The translations under genes and the position numbers were made by a program. Under the pieces are notes generated by a model, which worked only from the letters and a program-made list of their open reading frames with translations, was not told the DNA's origin and searched no databases. From Oscillospiraceae bacterium (GTDB lineage: Bacteria; Bacillota; Clostridia; Oscillospirales; Oscillospiraceae), in the NCBI GenBank assembly GCA_009781855.1, contig WQUY01000019.1, positions 1 through 37,648 on the forward strand: 37,648 nucleotides of DNA, written 5' to 3'. Each line of letters begins with the position of its first letter. Within the stretch, counting starts at the first letter, position 1. This document shows positions 22,702 to 31,118 of this stretch, piece after piece.

Positions 22702-25206
22702 ATGCATGCAACACGAAACAGAATCAACCACACCGAGAAAGACCTTGGTCGCCCCGGGGCAGCGGGTAGGGGTATCCCCAATTACTTTTCTGAACGCCTG
22801 CTTAGGAAGCTCGATGTCTTTGCCAGATCGAAAGCTGCAATTGTTGAAGCGCCTACCGGATACGGAAAAACCACAGCCATGCGCAACTACCTTAAGCGCG
22901 CAACTGCACACGGTGAAAAAGTTTTTTGGTTTAATTCAGTAGATGAAGCGCCTGTAGCGCTATATAGAAGACTTTGCCGCGAAATAGAGAAAATTGACGG
23001 ACAAGCAGGAGCGCAATTGCAAGAAATAGACTTTCCAAATGCCTTTACGATAGGGGAAGTCTGCGATGTTTTTCGCTCTATAGAATGCGACGCTATAACA
23101 TGGCTTATCATTGATGATTTTCACTTTCTATTAAAAGCGTTGCCAATGTCAACTCTTGTTGCTTTGCTTAGTCATGATAAAGCAAACTTGCATATAGTTG
23201 TGTTGACCCAACAGACCGGGCAAGACTTTCGGTCTGCTGTTGCAAGTATCGGGATTCCAGATATAGATGCAACTGATTTGCAATGGGATGCCGGGGATAT
23301 TCTCAGATATTTTGATATGGCAGGCGAGGAGATATCGTTTGATACTGCCGTTGAGATAGAAAAAAATACGAATGGCTGGGCTATTGCCATACACTTGCAA
23401 TTATGTGCATGGATGGAAACAGGGGCACTTTCAAACAAAGCTGTTTATCAACTTATGGAACAACTCATATGGAACCGAATGTCGAAAGAGCAGCAAACTT
23501 TCTTTATGAAAGTGTCTCCGTTTATTTCGGGGACGACATCGCAACTCTGTGCGATGCTTGGATGTGATAAGCTCCCAGACTATGCGATAGAGAGCCTTTC
23601 TATTCCCTTTGTCAGGTATATTGCAGAAGGGCAGAGATATGAGGCGTATTCGGTCTTGCATGAGCTTATAAGCAATAAGCGCCGCGAGGCTGGCGAGGAT
23701 TTTGATAGAGACTGTTTAAGAAAAGCAGGGGACTTGTGCCGTGATGAGGGTCAAATTGCAGAGGCACTGGAGTTTTATGCCCAAATAAAGGACTACAGCA
23801 GAATATTATCGCTCGACCTATCGGGTTTCATTTGTGCTGAATTCGGCGGCAAGACTTTTTACGACATCGCTTTGAACATTCTCGACCACTGCCCCGAAGA
23901 AATTCGGAGTGAACATCCGCACTCCATGTTGTGTCTTGCATGGGCTATAAGGCAGATGGACAACCACAGTGTTTTTAAAGAACTTATGAAGACGCTTGAC
24001 GGAACGCTTCCTAAAACGGGTGTGTTGCGGGCAGAATGGCAGCTTTTGTCAGTATATCTTCATTTTCCTAAATTGGATAAGATGTTGTCTGCGGCGTTGG
24101 AGGCAGCAGACATGTTTGATGGCAAAATCTCAACTGTGATTTTGCCGCAGGCGCCGTGGGCGATATACGAATATTTACAGGTAACTGCATTCCATCTCAC
24201 ACCCGGAGCGGCCGATATGGAAGCAGACTTGCTAGAGCGGTTTCTTGACATATATTCTAAACTTACAGATGGTCATGGCAAAGGGGCAGATGCCTTGTTT
24301 CGCGCCGAACTCGCGTTTTTGAGATGTGAGACAGCCAAAGCGGAAATTTATGCTTATAAGGCTGCATTTTTGGCAGAGCGTAAGAAGCAAAAAATCATAC
24401 AAATCGGAGCGGTTAGATTACTTGGTGTTATTGCAATATTAAAAGCAGACTCAAAGGGTTGGCAGCAAGCACTGTCTGCATTAGAGAACGCGGCGCATGG
24501 ATCAACTCAAAACACCGAGCTATTCCGGGCAGTACTCGATGTGGTTCGTGGCACACTTTTGGCAGAACTTCGGGATTTTTCGCGCCTTGAACAATGGCTT
24601 CAAGACTATGACTCCGGGAACAATCGTCCAATGCCTGAATCGCTGGAGAAAAATGCCCGAGGGGTGAATGGGCTGCATCTTATTGGGAAGCTCGATTTTG
24701 CGCAGCTTATTGGAAGAGGTCAAGCGAATACGCGTGATAACTTTACAGCATATACAGAACATGTCTTTTTCCTTATGATGGCATCCGGATGTGCGCTTCT
24801 TGGAGACAAGGAGCAGGCCGAGCGGTATTTAAGAATCTCAGCTGAAAAAGCACTTCCGGATGGATTTATTCACTATTTTGCTGGGTTTTCACCATTGTTG
24901 CAGGGTTTAGCTGATGCTTTGATTGAAAACGAATATCCGCAATTGGCGGCGAAATTTAATGAGTACAAAGAACAGTACATAGCAGGGTGGAAAACACTGC
25001 ACAATGCCATTGTAGAAAATGAACTTCCCTCCGGCCTCACTGAACGTGAATTGGAGGTTGCTGAACTTGCGGCAGATGGATTGCGAAATCATGAGATTGC
25101 GGAAATGCTATATGTCAGCGAAAATACCGTGCGAGCACACCTGAGATCAATTTATCAAAAGCTGGATATAGATCGAAGGGCAAAGCTGGCTAGGGCACTT
25201 AAATAG
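22702..25206 (+). CDS. Large ATP-dependent LuxR-family regulator (MalT/LAL type)
   Basis: This 834-residue regulator has the MalT-like architecture. An N-terminal STAND-type ATPase has Walker A in EAPTGYGKTT (Lys56) and a Walker B-like WLIIDDFHFL. A long alpha-helical, TPR-like middle region (about 330-770) follows. The C-terminal LuxR helix-turn-helix (last about 58 residues) has LTERELEVAELAADG and SENTVRAHLRSIYQKL. Such proteins are activated by a small inducer with ATP and then bind promoters. Its place directly after the CoA-ester cluster suggests it activates units 1 and 2, perhaps in response to a pathway acid or CoA ester (inference). It has its own promoter and terminator. GGAGGAG precedes the ATG. 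Confidence 0.9.
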   Translation: MHATRNRINHTEKDLGRPGAAGRGIPNYFSERLLRKLDVFARSKAAIVEAPTGYGKTTAMRNYLKRATAHGEKVFWFNSVDEAPVALYRRLCREIEKIDGQAGAQLQEIDFPNAFTIGEVCDVFRSIECDAITWLIIDDFHFLLKALPMSTLVALLSHDKANLHIVVLTQQTGQDFRSAVASIGIPDIDATDLQWDAGDILRYFDMAGEEISFDTAVEIEKNTNGWAIAIHLQLCAWMETGALSNKAVYQLMEQLIWNRMSKEQQTFFMKVSPFISGTTSQLCAMLGCDKLPDYAIESLSIPFVRYIAEGQRYEAYSVLHELISNKRREAGEDFDRDCLRKAGDLCRDEGQIAEALEFYAQIKDYSRILSLDLSGFICAEFGGKTFYDIALNILDHCPEEIRSEHPHSMLCLAWAIRQMDNHSVFKELMKTLDGTLPKTGVLRAEWQLLSVYLHFPKLDKMLSAALEAADMFDGKISTVILPQAPWAIYEYLQVTAFHLTPGAADMEADLLERFLDIYSKLTDGHGKGADALFRAELAFLRCETAKAEIYAYKAAFLAERKKQKIIQIGAVRLLGVIAILKADSKGWQQALSALENAAHGSTQNTELFRAVLDVVRGTLLAELRDFSRLEQWLQDYDSGNNRPMPESLEKNARGVNGLHLIGKLDFAQLIGRGQANTRDNFTAYTEHVFFLMMASGCALLGDKEQAERYLRISAEKALPDGFIHYFAGFSPLLQGLADALIENEYPQLAAKFNEYKEQYIAGWKTLHNAIVENELPSGLTERELEVAELAADGLRNHEIAEMLYVSENTVRAHLRSIYQKLDIDRRAKLARALK

Positions 25207-25229
25207 AATACCGGGGCTAAACCTTGCAG

Positions 25230-25255
25230 GGCGGGCATTTTGTCCGCCTTTTTTA
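25230..25255 (+). terminator. Intrinsic terminator of the regulator gene
   Basis: GGCGGGC (25230-25236) pairs with GTCCGCC (25242-25248), immediately followed by a run of T residues (TTTTTTTATTTT). This is a canonical intrinsic terminator about 25 bases after the stop codon. Confidence 0.9.
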
Positions 25256-25446
25256 TTTTCAAATGCTGTGTGAAATCCTAATCAACTTAGCCTAGTCCGG
25301 ATAGACGAGCAATCAAAATAGTCTGCATAGCCGATTTACAAATCGCCAGCATTGACTAAAATGTGTTTAGAAATAGTTTAAATTTAATGCAAATAAATGA
25401 TGTAATTTTATCAGTCGGATGAAGTAATTTTGAGGGATAGGTTTCG

Positions 25447-27246
25447 ATGAAAAACTTAAAAGTGTCAGTTAAGTTAATAGCAGGATTTCTGGTGATTGCA
25501 GTCATGACAGCGGCAGTTGGAATAGTTGGGATCGTAGGAATGCAGCGAATAGATGCATATATGGACGATATGTACCAAACACAAACTGTGCCTTTGCAGG
25601 AATTATCAAAAGTCATTGAGATGATTCAGCGCCAGAGAGCCTGTATGAGAGAGTTCATAATAGGTGCAGCAGTTGAAGACGTAGCGTTAATTCAAGATGC
25701 ATATGAAAGGGTTCAAAGGTATCGTATAATTCTATCCGCGGCCATGGACGCATATGAAGCATCTATCACCGATCAGGAAGCGCTCAACCTTTTCCATGAA
25801 GCCAGCGAAATATATGCTAACGAATTCAGCACAGCTCTGGACAAGATACATGAAGGCGCATTGGCAGGAGTAGACCCATATGAGCTTTATGTGCTGCTGA
25901 GAGAGTATACGGATATAGCCAACAAGATAGTAGACAATTTGGACAGATGTATGAGCATCAAAATAGGCACTGCAGCAGGGGCAGCTCAAAGCTCATCCGA
26001 AATGTCAAACTCCCTTTTGATTCTAATCATAACGGTTCTGGCAATATCAATAGTATCCGCAGTCTTGCTGGCACTATATATATCAAGCCTTATAAGCAAA
26101 CCATTGATTACACTATCTGCGTTCATGAAGAAAGCCGGAACAACCGGAGACCTTGTGTTAAAGCCAGAGGATACTGAAATCATATCGAAATATGAGAAGG
26201 TCAAGGACGAAATAGGGGAAACCATAGCCGGAGCTGCCGCATTTGTAAAACATGTAACGATGATTTCCAGCGAAATCGAAAGGATTGCAAACGGCGACCT
26301 CTCCACAGATATTAAACTGCTTTCTCCGTCGGATGTTATGGGAAATTCGCTTGCGAAAATGCATGAGAATCTGAATAAAATGTTTTTAGATATCCACACA
26401 TCCACATACCAGGTCTCGTCCGGAGCAAAGCAAGTCGCAGACGGAGCACAAGCGCTGGCAAAAGGGGCGACAGACCAAGCAGCATCCATACAGGAACTTT
26501 CGAGTTCCATAACAGATATAGCATCAAGAACAAAAACCAATGCATTGACTGCTGAAAGGACATCAGACTTATCCATATCTATCAAAGGAAATGCCGAAAA
26601 GGGAAGCAGGCAAATGGACGATATGATTGTTGCGGTCCAAGACATCAATGAAGCAAGTCAGTCAATCAGCAAGATTATCAAAACGATAGATGATATAGCT
26701 TTCCAGACAAATATTTTGGCGCTCAATGCTGCGGTAGAAGCCGCCCGAGCCGGGCAGCATGGAAAAGGCTTTGCGGTGGTGGCAGAAGAGGTTCGTAATC
26801 TGGCATCAAAGAGTGCGGCGGCGGCAAAAGACACCGGAAACATGATACAAAACTCTATGGATAAAGCCGCTTTAGGATCACAAATTGCAGGAGAAACCGC
26901 TGCAAGTTTAAAAGAAATTGTAATAGGCATCAATGAAACCAGCCAGCTTGTAGCAGAAATCGCAAAGGCTTCCGAAGAGCAGTCGGCCAGTATTGAACAA
27001 ATAAATATTGGTATAGATCAAGTTGCCCATGTCGTTCAGCAGAACACTGCAACAGCAGAGCAAAGTGCTGCCGCATCAGAAGAGCTCAGCAGTCAATCCA
27101 CAATGCTTGAAGAGCTTATAAAAAACTTCAAACTCAAAAAAATCGAAACACAAGGGTTTGGGTTGTCGATTCCTAAGGAAATAAGCTCATCATTTCAATC
27201 AATACGAACCCCGGGAATGGATGATAAATCCTACGGAAAGTATTAG
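25447..27246 (+). CDS. Methyl-accepting chemotaxis protein
   Basis: This 599-residue chemoreceptor has TM1 (about 9-31), an extracytoplasmic four-helix-bundle sensor (about 32-188), TM2 (about 189-213) and a HAMP region. A long cytoplasmic signalling coiled coil follows, with the highly conserved tip at about residues 419-460 ([18 protein letters not shown], then [13 protein letters not shown]). The sensor lacks an obvious Cache/PAS motif and its ligand is unknown. No other chemotaxis gene is in the window. It could sense a substrate of the neighbouring catabolic clusters, but nothing in the sequence shows that. The ATG follows GAGGGATAG. Confidence 0.93.
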   Translation: MKNLKVSVKLIAGFLVIAVMTAAVGIVGIVGMQRIDAYMDDMYQTQTVPLQELSKVIEMIQRQRACMREFIIGAAVEDVALIQDAYERVQRYRIILSAAMDAYEASITDQEALNLFHEASEIYANEFSTALDKIHEGALAGVDPYELYVLLREYTDIANKIVDNLDRCMSIKIGTAAGAAQSSSEMSNSLLILIITVLAISIVSAVLLALYISSLISKPLITLSAFMKKAGTTGDLVLKPEDTEIISKYEKVKDEIGETIAGAAAFVKHVTMISSEIERIANGDLSTDIKLLSPSDVMGNSLAKMHENLNKMFLDIHTSTYQVSSGAKQVADGAQALAKGATDQAASIQELSSSITDIASRTKTNALTAERTSDLSISIKGNAEKGSRQMDDMIVAVQDINEASQSISKIIKTIDDIAFQTNILALNAAVEAARAGQHGKGFAVVAEEVRNLASKSAAAAKDTGNMIQNSMDKAALGSQIAGETAASLKEIVIGINETSQLVAEIAKASEEQSASIEQINIGIDQVAHVVQQNTATAEQSAAASEELSSQSTMLEELIKNFKLKKIETQGFGLSIPKEISSSFQSIRTPGMDDKSYGKY

Positions 27247-27254
27247 TAGTCATA

Positions 27255-27450
27255 GCCACTTCCGTGGCGCAATCCTGCCGCCGGTGAACGATCCCTCTCT
27301 AGTGTGTTTGACACCGTCCGTCCTCAACGGTGCAACACAGTCCACATAGCTTACGCGAAACAATTGAGCTAGTGGTGGCAGGACATGTCGCCTTTCTATA
27401 TCTTCGGTGAACCCTTCGCCTAGCAAACTTTGTTGCAGTCTGGTTTCACC
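27255..27450 (-). ncRNA. Candidate structured RNA or structured repeat
   Basis: This 430-base gap between the chemoreceptor and the sortase holds a compact set of stems. CCTGCC (27274-27279) with GGCAGG (27377-27382) closes two hairpins: TGTGTT/AACACA plus CACCGT/ACGGTG (27303-27339), and CCAC-a-TAGCT with AGCTAGTGG (27342-27375). Outside are GCCAC/GTGGC (27255-27268) and GGTGAA/TTCACC (27406-27450). Read on the minus strand the small hairpin has a GGAA (GNRA) loop, so I favour the minus strand. I see no open frame or known riboswitch motif. It could be a non-coding RNA or an inactive mobile element. Confidence 0.35.
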
Positions 27451-27608
27451 ACAATATCAGTCAATCGCTGCCGGGGCTTGAGCAATCATAAACATCTCCC
27501 CACCTTATTGCGCGCATCTCCCCGCGCATATCCCATATCGAGTTCCGGCGGCTTGACAAATAAATCTCACCCCAAATGCATATTATAAGTCATTAATGCA
27601 CAAAACGC

Positions 27609-27637
27609 TTCACAAGTCGGTAAAAATAATGTACAGT
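27609..27637 (+). promoter_or_regulatory. Promoter of the sortase gene
   Basis: TTCACA (27609-27614) and TACAGT (27632-27637) are 17 bases apart, about 40 bases before the sortase ATG. Confidence 0.45.
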
Positions 27638-27676
27638 GAGTAAGACTGATACCGAAAAAGCATTTGAGGTGGGCGC

Positions 27677-28519
27677 ATGAGAGTAATTTTTGGAAATAAG
27701 AAAGCAACCAAGCAAAGCGGCATCGGGAGAATAGTTTGTCTGGCCATTATAGTAGTAGGCCTTGGCCTGATAGGGTTTGCGTCATACAGGTTGATAGATG
27801 CTCATATCGAATACGCAGCAGCCAGAGCTGAGTATGAAGCGCTGCGGGATATTTTTTCGGGATTTGCAGATTCAAGAAGTTTTTTGGGTAATAACTTTAC
27901 GGGAACAGATAGACAATCTCAGCAGTCGGATGTTGAAGAACCAAGCGCACCACTATCAGAGGAGACTCCACTTGAAGGGGCGTACCTTGGAAATGCGGAG
28001 TTTGCAGACCCTATGATAGAATTAAGTGAGATTAATCCAGACTTTGTTGCATGGATAACTATTGATAGTTTGATTGATTATCCTCTAGTGCAGGGAAGAA
28101 ATAATAACCGATATTTATCTGTAACATTCAGAGGGGAAAGAAACTCGTCGGGCGCAATTTTCCTAGACTACCGCAATAGCGCGGATTTTACAGATCAAGT
28201 CAGCATAATTTATGGGCACAATATGAGGGACGGTTCGATGTTTCGCCCGCTGCACCAATTACGTGACCCAGACTTTTTGGCAGAACACCAATATATTACA
28301 GTAATTATGCAAAACTGGGAGATTTTAGTATATCGCATATTTGCGGCAAGGATAGTTAACGCATGGGATACAGAAAACAATCCAAAGGTGATGACTGCCG
28401 CTGCAATTTCAAGAGCAATTATAGATGCTCCTGCAAATGCCGAACGAGTTCTCATTCTTTCTACATGCACAAACAACTCTGATGAAAGACTTAGAATCTA
28501 CGCGGCACTGGTAGATTAA
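27677..28519 (+). CDS. srtB: Class B sortase
   Basis: This 280-residue membrane-anchored transpeptidase has a cytoplasmic basic N-terminus, one membrane span (about residues 17-37), a linker rich in Ser/Glu/Pro, and a sortase domain (about 105-280). Catalytic residues are His181 in IYGHNMRDGSMF, Cys264 in ILSTCTNN and an Arg shortly after (Arg271, possibly Arg273). The extended DYPLVQGRNNNRYL segment and the HNMRDGSMF form are typical of class B. It attaches surface proteins to peptidoglycan. No protein with a recognisable sorting signal is encoded in the window. GAGGTGGG precedes the ATG. Confidence 0.93.
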   Translation: MRVIFGNKKATKQSGIGRIVCLAIIVVGLGLIGFASYRLIDAHIEYAAARAEYEALRDIFSGFADSRSFLGNNFTGTDRQSQQSDVEEPSAPLSEETPLEGAYLGNAEFADPMIELSEINPDFVAWITIDSLIDYPLVQGRNNNRYLSVTFRGERNSSGAIFLDYRNSADFTDQVSIIYGHNMRDGSMFRPLHQLRDPDFLAEHQYITVIMQNWEILVYRIFAARIVNAWDTENNPKVMTAAAISRAIIDAPANAERVLILSTCTNNSDERLRIYAALVD

Positions 28520-28532
28520 AATTCTAAATCTG

Positions 28533-28700
28533 CCGATTGAGGACTCTGCGACCGACTACTCGTTTCTGGGTCGTAGAAACTAATTTTGCCGGGTTCTTGC
28601 AATCGGATGTCTCGGTAACGCTTGCAAGCTCCGGATGGGGGGCGACAGCTCAGCTAGGTCCCAGCATCGCAAATACCCATGGGAACTGAGTTTCGCCCCC
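28533..28700. ncRNA. Candidate structured RNA downstream of the sortase
   Basis: CCGATTG (28533-28539) pairs with CAATCGG (28600-28606) and encloses TGCGACC/GGTCGTA (28547-28553 with 28569-28575). After the palindrome GCTTGCAAGC (28620-28629), a strong second arm follows: GGGGGCGA (28638-28645) with TCGCCCCC (28693-28700), with CTCAG/CTGAG inside (28649-28653 with 28686-28690). There is no supported reading frame. I do not recognise a known RNA family, and the strand is undecided. Confidence 0.35.
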
Positions 28701-28736
28701 TGCCAATTGATTGATGTCGGAATAAAACAAGAAAGC

Positions 28737-28782
28737 AGGCTGCCGGGAGTCGAAACAGATGTGGTTCGACTATCGACAGCCT
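28737..28782. repeat. Hairpin with GCTGCCGGGAGTCGAA arm
   Basis: AGGCTG (28737-28742) pairs with CAGCCT (28777-28782), and AGTCGAA (28748-28754) pairs with TTCGACT (28765-28771). The left arm shares the GCTGCCGGRAGTCGAA motif with 3853-3869 (minus strand) and resembles 12311-12327, so it looks like a dispersed intergenic hairpin. On the minus strand a T-rich stretch follows. Confidence 0.5.
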
Positions 28783-28816
28783 CAATCAAAAGATTTTAGT
28801 TCAGATTGAAAGAAAC

Positions 28817-28856
28817 ACAAACGGCTAAAGATGCAAAAACAACTTTAGCCGTTTGT
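28817..28856 (-). terminator. Terminator of the CoA-transferase/BKACE cluster
   Basis: A perfect 14-bp stem (28817-28830 with 28843-28856) lies 17 bases beyond the CoA-transferase stop. On the minus strand it is followed by GTTTCTTTC. It closes the minus-strand cluster. Confidence 0.85.
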
Positions 28857-28873
28857 TTATGTGCGTTAAGGCA

Positions 28874-30463
28874 CTAAATCTCCATCAAACCATCTTTGAA
28901 CAAACGCTTGTCCATGAGCTTAAGGTCTGGACTGACCAGAGGTTTGAATTCCATTTTATCAAGAACGTCTTTTTGCAGATCAACTCCCGGAGCAATCTCT
29001 GTGAGCATCAAGCCATCTGGAGTCAGTTTAAACACTGTGCGTTCGGAGATATAGGTGATATCCTGCCCACTCTTGACGGCATACTCACCCGAGAAAGTAA
29101 TTTGCTGAACGTTCTTTACATACTTCATTTCGCTGCCATCTTTGTGGATATTAAGACCGTCACCCGTGATTTCGATATCCGGCTTAGGTTTTCCGGCAGT
29201 GAAGTTACCTAGGAAATAAACTTTCTTGGTGTTTTGAGAAATATCAATAAATCCGCCTGCACCGATGCAGCGTCCGGCAAATTTAGAAACATTTACGTTA
29301 CCCTTTTCATCTATCTCAGCAGCGCCTAAAAAAGCAATGTCGAGTAAACCGCCGTCATACATATCCAGCGTGTCTGTTTGCGTGAATATTGCATCGGCAT
29401 TTGCAACGCCAGGGAAAGACAAGCCTTCTTGAACCTGCCCTCCCATAGGGCCGGATTCGACAGAAGCTGTCAGACCATGGCCAAGCCCCTCTTCTGCTGC
29501 GACACTGCCTATTCCTGATGGAATGCCGCTGCCGAAGTTAATGATTAAATCGGGCAAAAGCTCAAGTGCCGCTCTGCGGGCAATTACCTTGCGAAGCGTG
29601 AGTGGTAGCTTTTTGGTGGCGCCACGGGCAAGCTTTACTTCACCGGAAAGCTCTGGGCGGTGTTTCGAAGTTGCATAGCATTGGCGATGGTTGTCGGGAT
29701 TTTCCGCTTTGACAATATAATCGACAAATTTCTCGTGAAGCCTGATTTCTTTGGTCTGCAAAGTTCCACGACGAACGATATCTTGTACTTGTACAATAAC
29801 GATACCGCCGCTGTTGCGTGTTGCTATAGCAATCTCAAGCTCTGTGCCATGCAGCCCCTCTTGCGCCATTGAAATATTGCCGTCTTCATCGGCATAAGTG
29901 CCGCGCAAGAAGCAGACATTTGGTTTGAAACCATTATAGAAGAGATATTCTTCGCCATCAATTTCCATCAGTCTGACGATTGAGCCTAGCTCGCGAGCTT
30001 TGTCATTAACAGCACAACCTTCATTTCTGGGGTCGCAGAAAGTTCCAAGCCCGACCTTTGTGATAAGCCCGGGACGACCACCGGCGACAGCTCTGAACAA
30101 GTTTACCATGACACCCATCGGTGGAAGATAACCAGCGATTTTATTGTCACCGACAGCATAGGCAATCGCACGGGCATCAGTTAGGTTTCCGCATCGGATT
30201 GTTGATATAAGCCCCTCTGCTCTGAGCCTGTTTACACCAAGGTTATATCCTTTGCCTGGTTCATCGGTTGCTTCGAGTTTATCGCCTGGGGTGATGCCGC
30301 AAAGGACTGTGAGATTTTTTGGATGAGCGTCTTTCTCATATCTTTCGGCAAGACCCTCCAGTAATTCCTCCGGGCTGCCAAAAGAGCCAAAGCCGCCAAC
30401 GACGAGCATATCATCGTCTTTAATATGACTGACAGCCTCTTCAAGAGATACAAATTTAGCCAT
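28874..30463 (-). CDS. Acyl-CoA:acid CoA-transferase, fused alpha/beta type
   Basis: This 529-residue family I CoA-transferase has both halves in one chain, like propionate CoA-transferase and its relatives. The N-terminal half has MLVVGGFGSFGSPEELL and LPPMGVMVNLFRA. The C-terminal half has INFGSGIPSGIGSVAAEEG and the catalytic Glu336 in SVESGPMGG. It transfers CoA between short acyl-CoAs and free acids. It is the last gene of a cluster with a cupin, a 3-hydroxyacid/acyl-CoA dehydrogenase and a beta-keto acid cleavage enzyme. It may recycle CoA from the acyl-CoA product to acetate or acetoacetate (inference). GGAG precedes the ATG, and a strong terminator follows. Confidence 0.92.
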   Translation of the reverse strand: MAKFVSLEEAVSHIKDDDMLVVGGFGSFGSPEELLEGLAERYEKDAHPKNLTVLCGITPGDKLEATDEPGKGYNLGVNRLRAEGLISTIRCGNLTDARAIAYAVGDNKIAGYLPPMGVMVNLFRAVAGGRPGLITKVGLGTFCDPRNEGCAVNDKARELGSIVRLMEIDGEEYLFYNGFKPNVCFLRGTYADEDGNISMAQEGLHGTELEIAIATRNSGGIVIVQVQDIVRRGTLQTKEIRLHEKFVDYIVKAENPDNHRQCYATSKHRPELSGEVKLARGATKKLPLTLRKVIARRAALELLPDLIINFGSGIPSGIGSVAAEEGLGHGLTASVESGPMGGQVQEGLSFPGVANADAIFTQTDTLDMYDGGLLDIAFLGAAEIDEKGNVNVSKFAGRCIGAGGFIDISQNTKKVYFLGNFTAGKPKPDIEITGDGLNIHKDGSEMKYVKNVQQITFSGEYAVKSGQDITYISERTVFKLTPDGLMLTEIAPGVDLQKDVLDKMEFKPLVSPDLKLMDKRLFKDGLMEI

Positions 30464-30486
30464 AAAAACTCCTTAACAATAAATTT

Positions 30487-30951
30487 TTATTTATATACGT
30501 CTTTTGCTTCTGCGTACTCAGCATTCATTACAACTGAGAAATGGAATACCGGACGATCAACAGATACAATCCGAACAGGGCCGTGCGTCGAATCTTTTGG
30601 ACAAAATATCATTGTTGACTTGGTTAGCCTGTGCATTTCACCGTTGAGACCGAATTCAATCACCGCACCAAGATCATCCGGATTATCTGGGTTTGAGCCA
30701 AAGAAGCCAACGATTTCTGTGTATGGATGTGAATGTTCCGGGAAGATAGGGTCACGCTCTGGGACGGACTTATACCAAGCAGTGTTCATTTGGAAAGCTC
30801 CGGGGCAAACATTGTTGTCCATCCATAAAATGCGTTGTGCAAAACTGCTGTAAAGCGCTTCAAATTCAGGAGTAAGCATACCCGGAGGGGTTTGAAGCTC
30901 CTGAACAAAGTTAGCGGCAAATTCACCGCTTTTATTATTATCGTGTACCAT
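30487..30951 (-). CDS. Cupin-domain protein, unknown function
   Basis: This 154-residue protein has a single cupin barrel with a complete metal site: His73 and His75 in EHSHPYTEI, Glu79, and His123 in STHGP. About 50 residues precede the barrel (including ILWMDNNVCPGAFQMNTAWY). Single-domain cupins include isomerases, decarboxylases, lyases and dioxygenases, and I cannot assign a reaction. It lies 23 bases before the CoA-transferase gene on the same strand and is separated from the dehydrogenase by a repeat element. The context suggests a role in handling the substrate or product of the beta-keto acid pathway. It is not the hot-dog-fold 3-aminobutyryl-CoA lyase (Kal) expected in lysine fermentation. 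Confidence 0.85.
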   Translation of the reverse strand: MVHDNNKSGEFAANFVQELQTPPGMLTPEFEALYSSFAQRILWMDNNVCPGAFQMNTAWYKSVPERDPIFPEHSHPYTEIVGFFGSNPDNPDDLGAVIEFGLNGEMHRLTKSTMIFCPKDSTHGPVRIVSVDRPVFHFSVVMNAEYAEAKDVYK

Positions 30952-31010
30952 AATGTAATATACCTCCTAATGTGTTGGGGTGTATCAAAATTGTCATTGT
31001 GTAAAAAATG

Positions 31011-31081
31011 TTGTAGGGGCGAACACAGTTCGCCCGGAAGGTTTTTTCATTCTTGTGGGCGAACACAGTTCTCCCCTACAA
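31011..31081. repeat. 71-bp inverted-repeat element (GTAGGGGCG family)
   Basis: The ends TTGTAGGGG (31011-31019) and CCCCTACAA (31073-31081) are perfect inverted repeats. Inside are two copies of GGGCGAACACAGTTC, each able to fold as a hairpin. Outside the element GTATCAAA and TTTGATAC form a further inverted pair. It looks like a small non-autonomous repeat inserted between the dehydrogenase and cupin genes. Related hairpins are at 18450-18472 and 36383-36420. Confidence 0.7.
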
Positions 31082-31118
31082 CGGTACGTTTATATTTGAT
31101 ACAACCGCGAACAATTGT

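Noticed and set aside
25330-25337. Flagellar sigma-28-like GCCGATTT box upstream of the chemoreceptor
   Set aside because: No TAAA-type -35 box lies at the required spacing, so the single half-match is not enough.
25986-26648. Long open frames antisense to real genes (for example within the chemoreceptor, hbd and topB)
   Set aside because: They lack ribosome binding sites and recognisable protein features, and they overlap strongly supported genes on the other strand.
27393-27403. AAGATATAG, reminiscent of a conserved group I intron core segment
   Set aside because: The remaining conserved core pairings and flanking exon context are absent. The similarity is only nine bases.
27677-28519. 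Sortase with a dedicated substrate in the neighbourhood
   Set aside because: The nearest secreted protein (34950-36257) has a lipoprotein-like signal but no sorting motif, membrane anchor or basic tail at its C-terminus.
31011-31081. CRISPR-like direct repeats
   Set aside because: Only two short internal copies occur, inside an inverted-repeat element. There are no regularly spaced repeats and no cas genes anywhere in the window.
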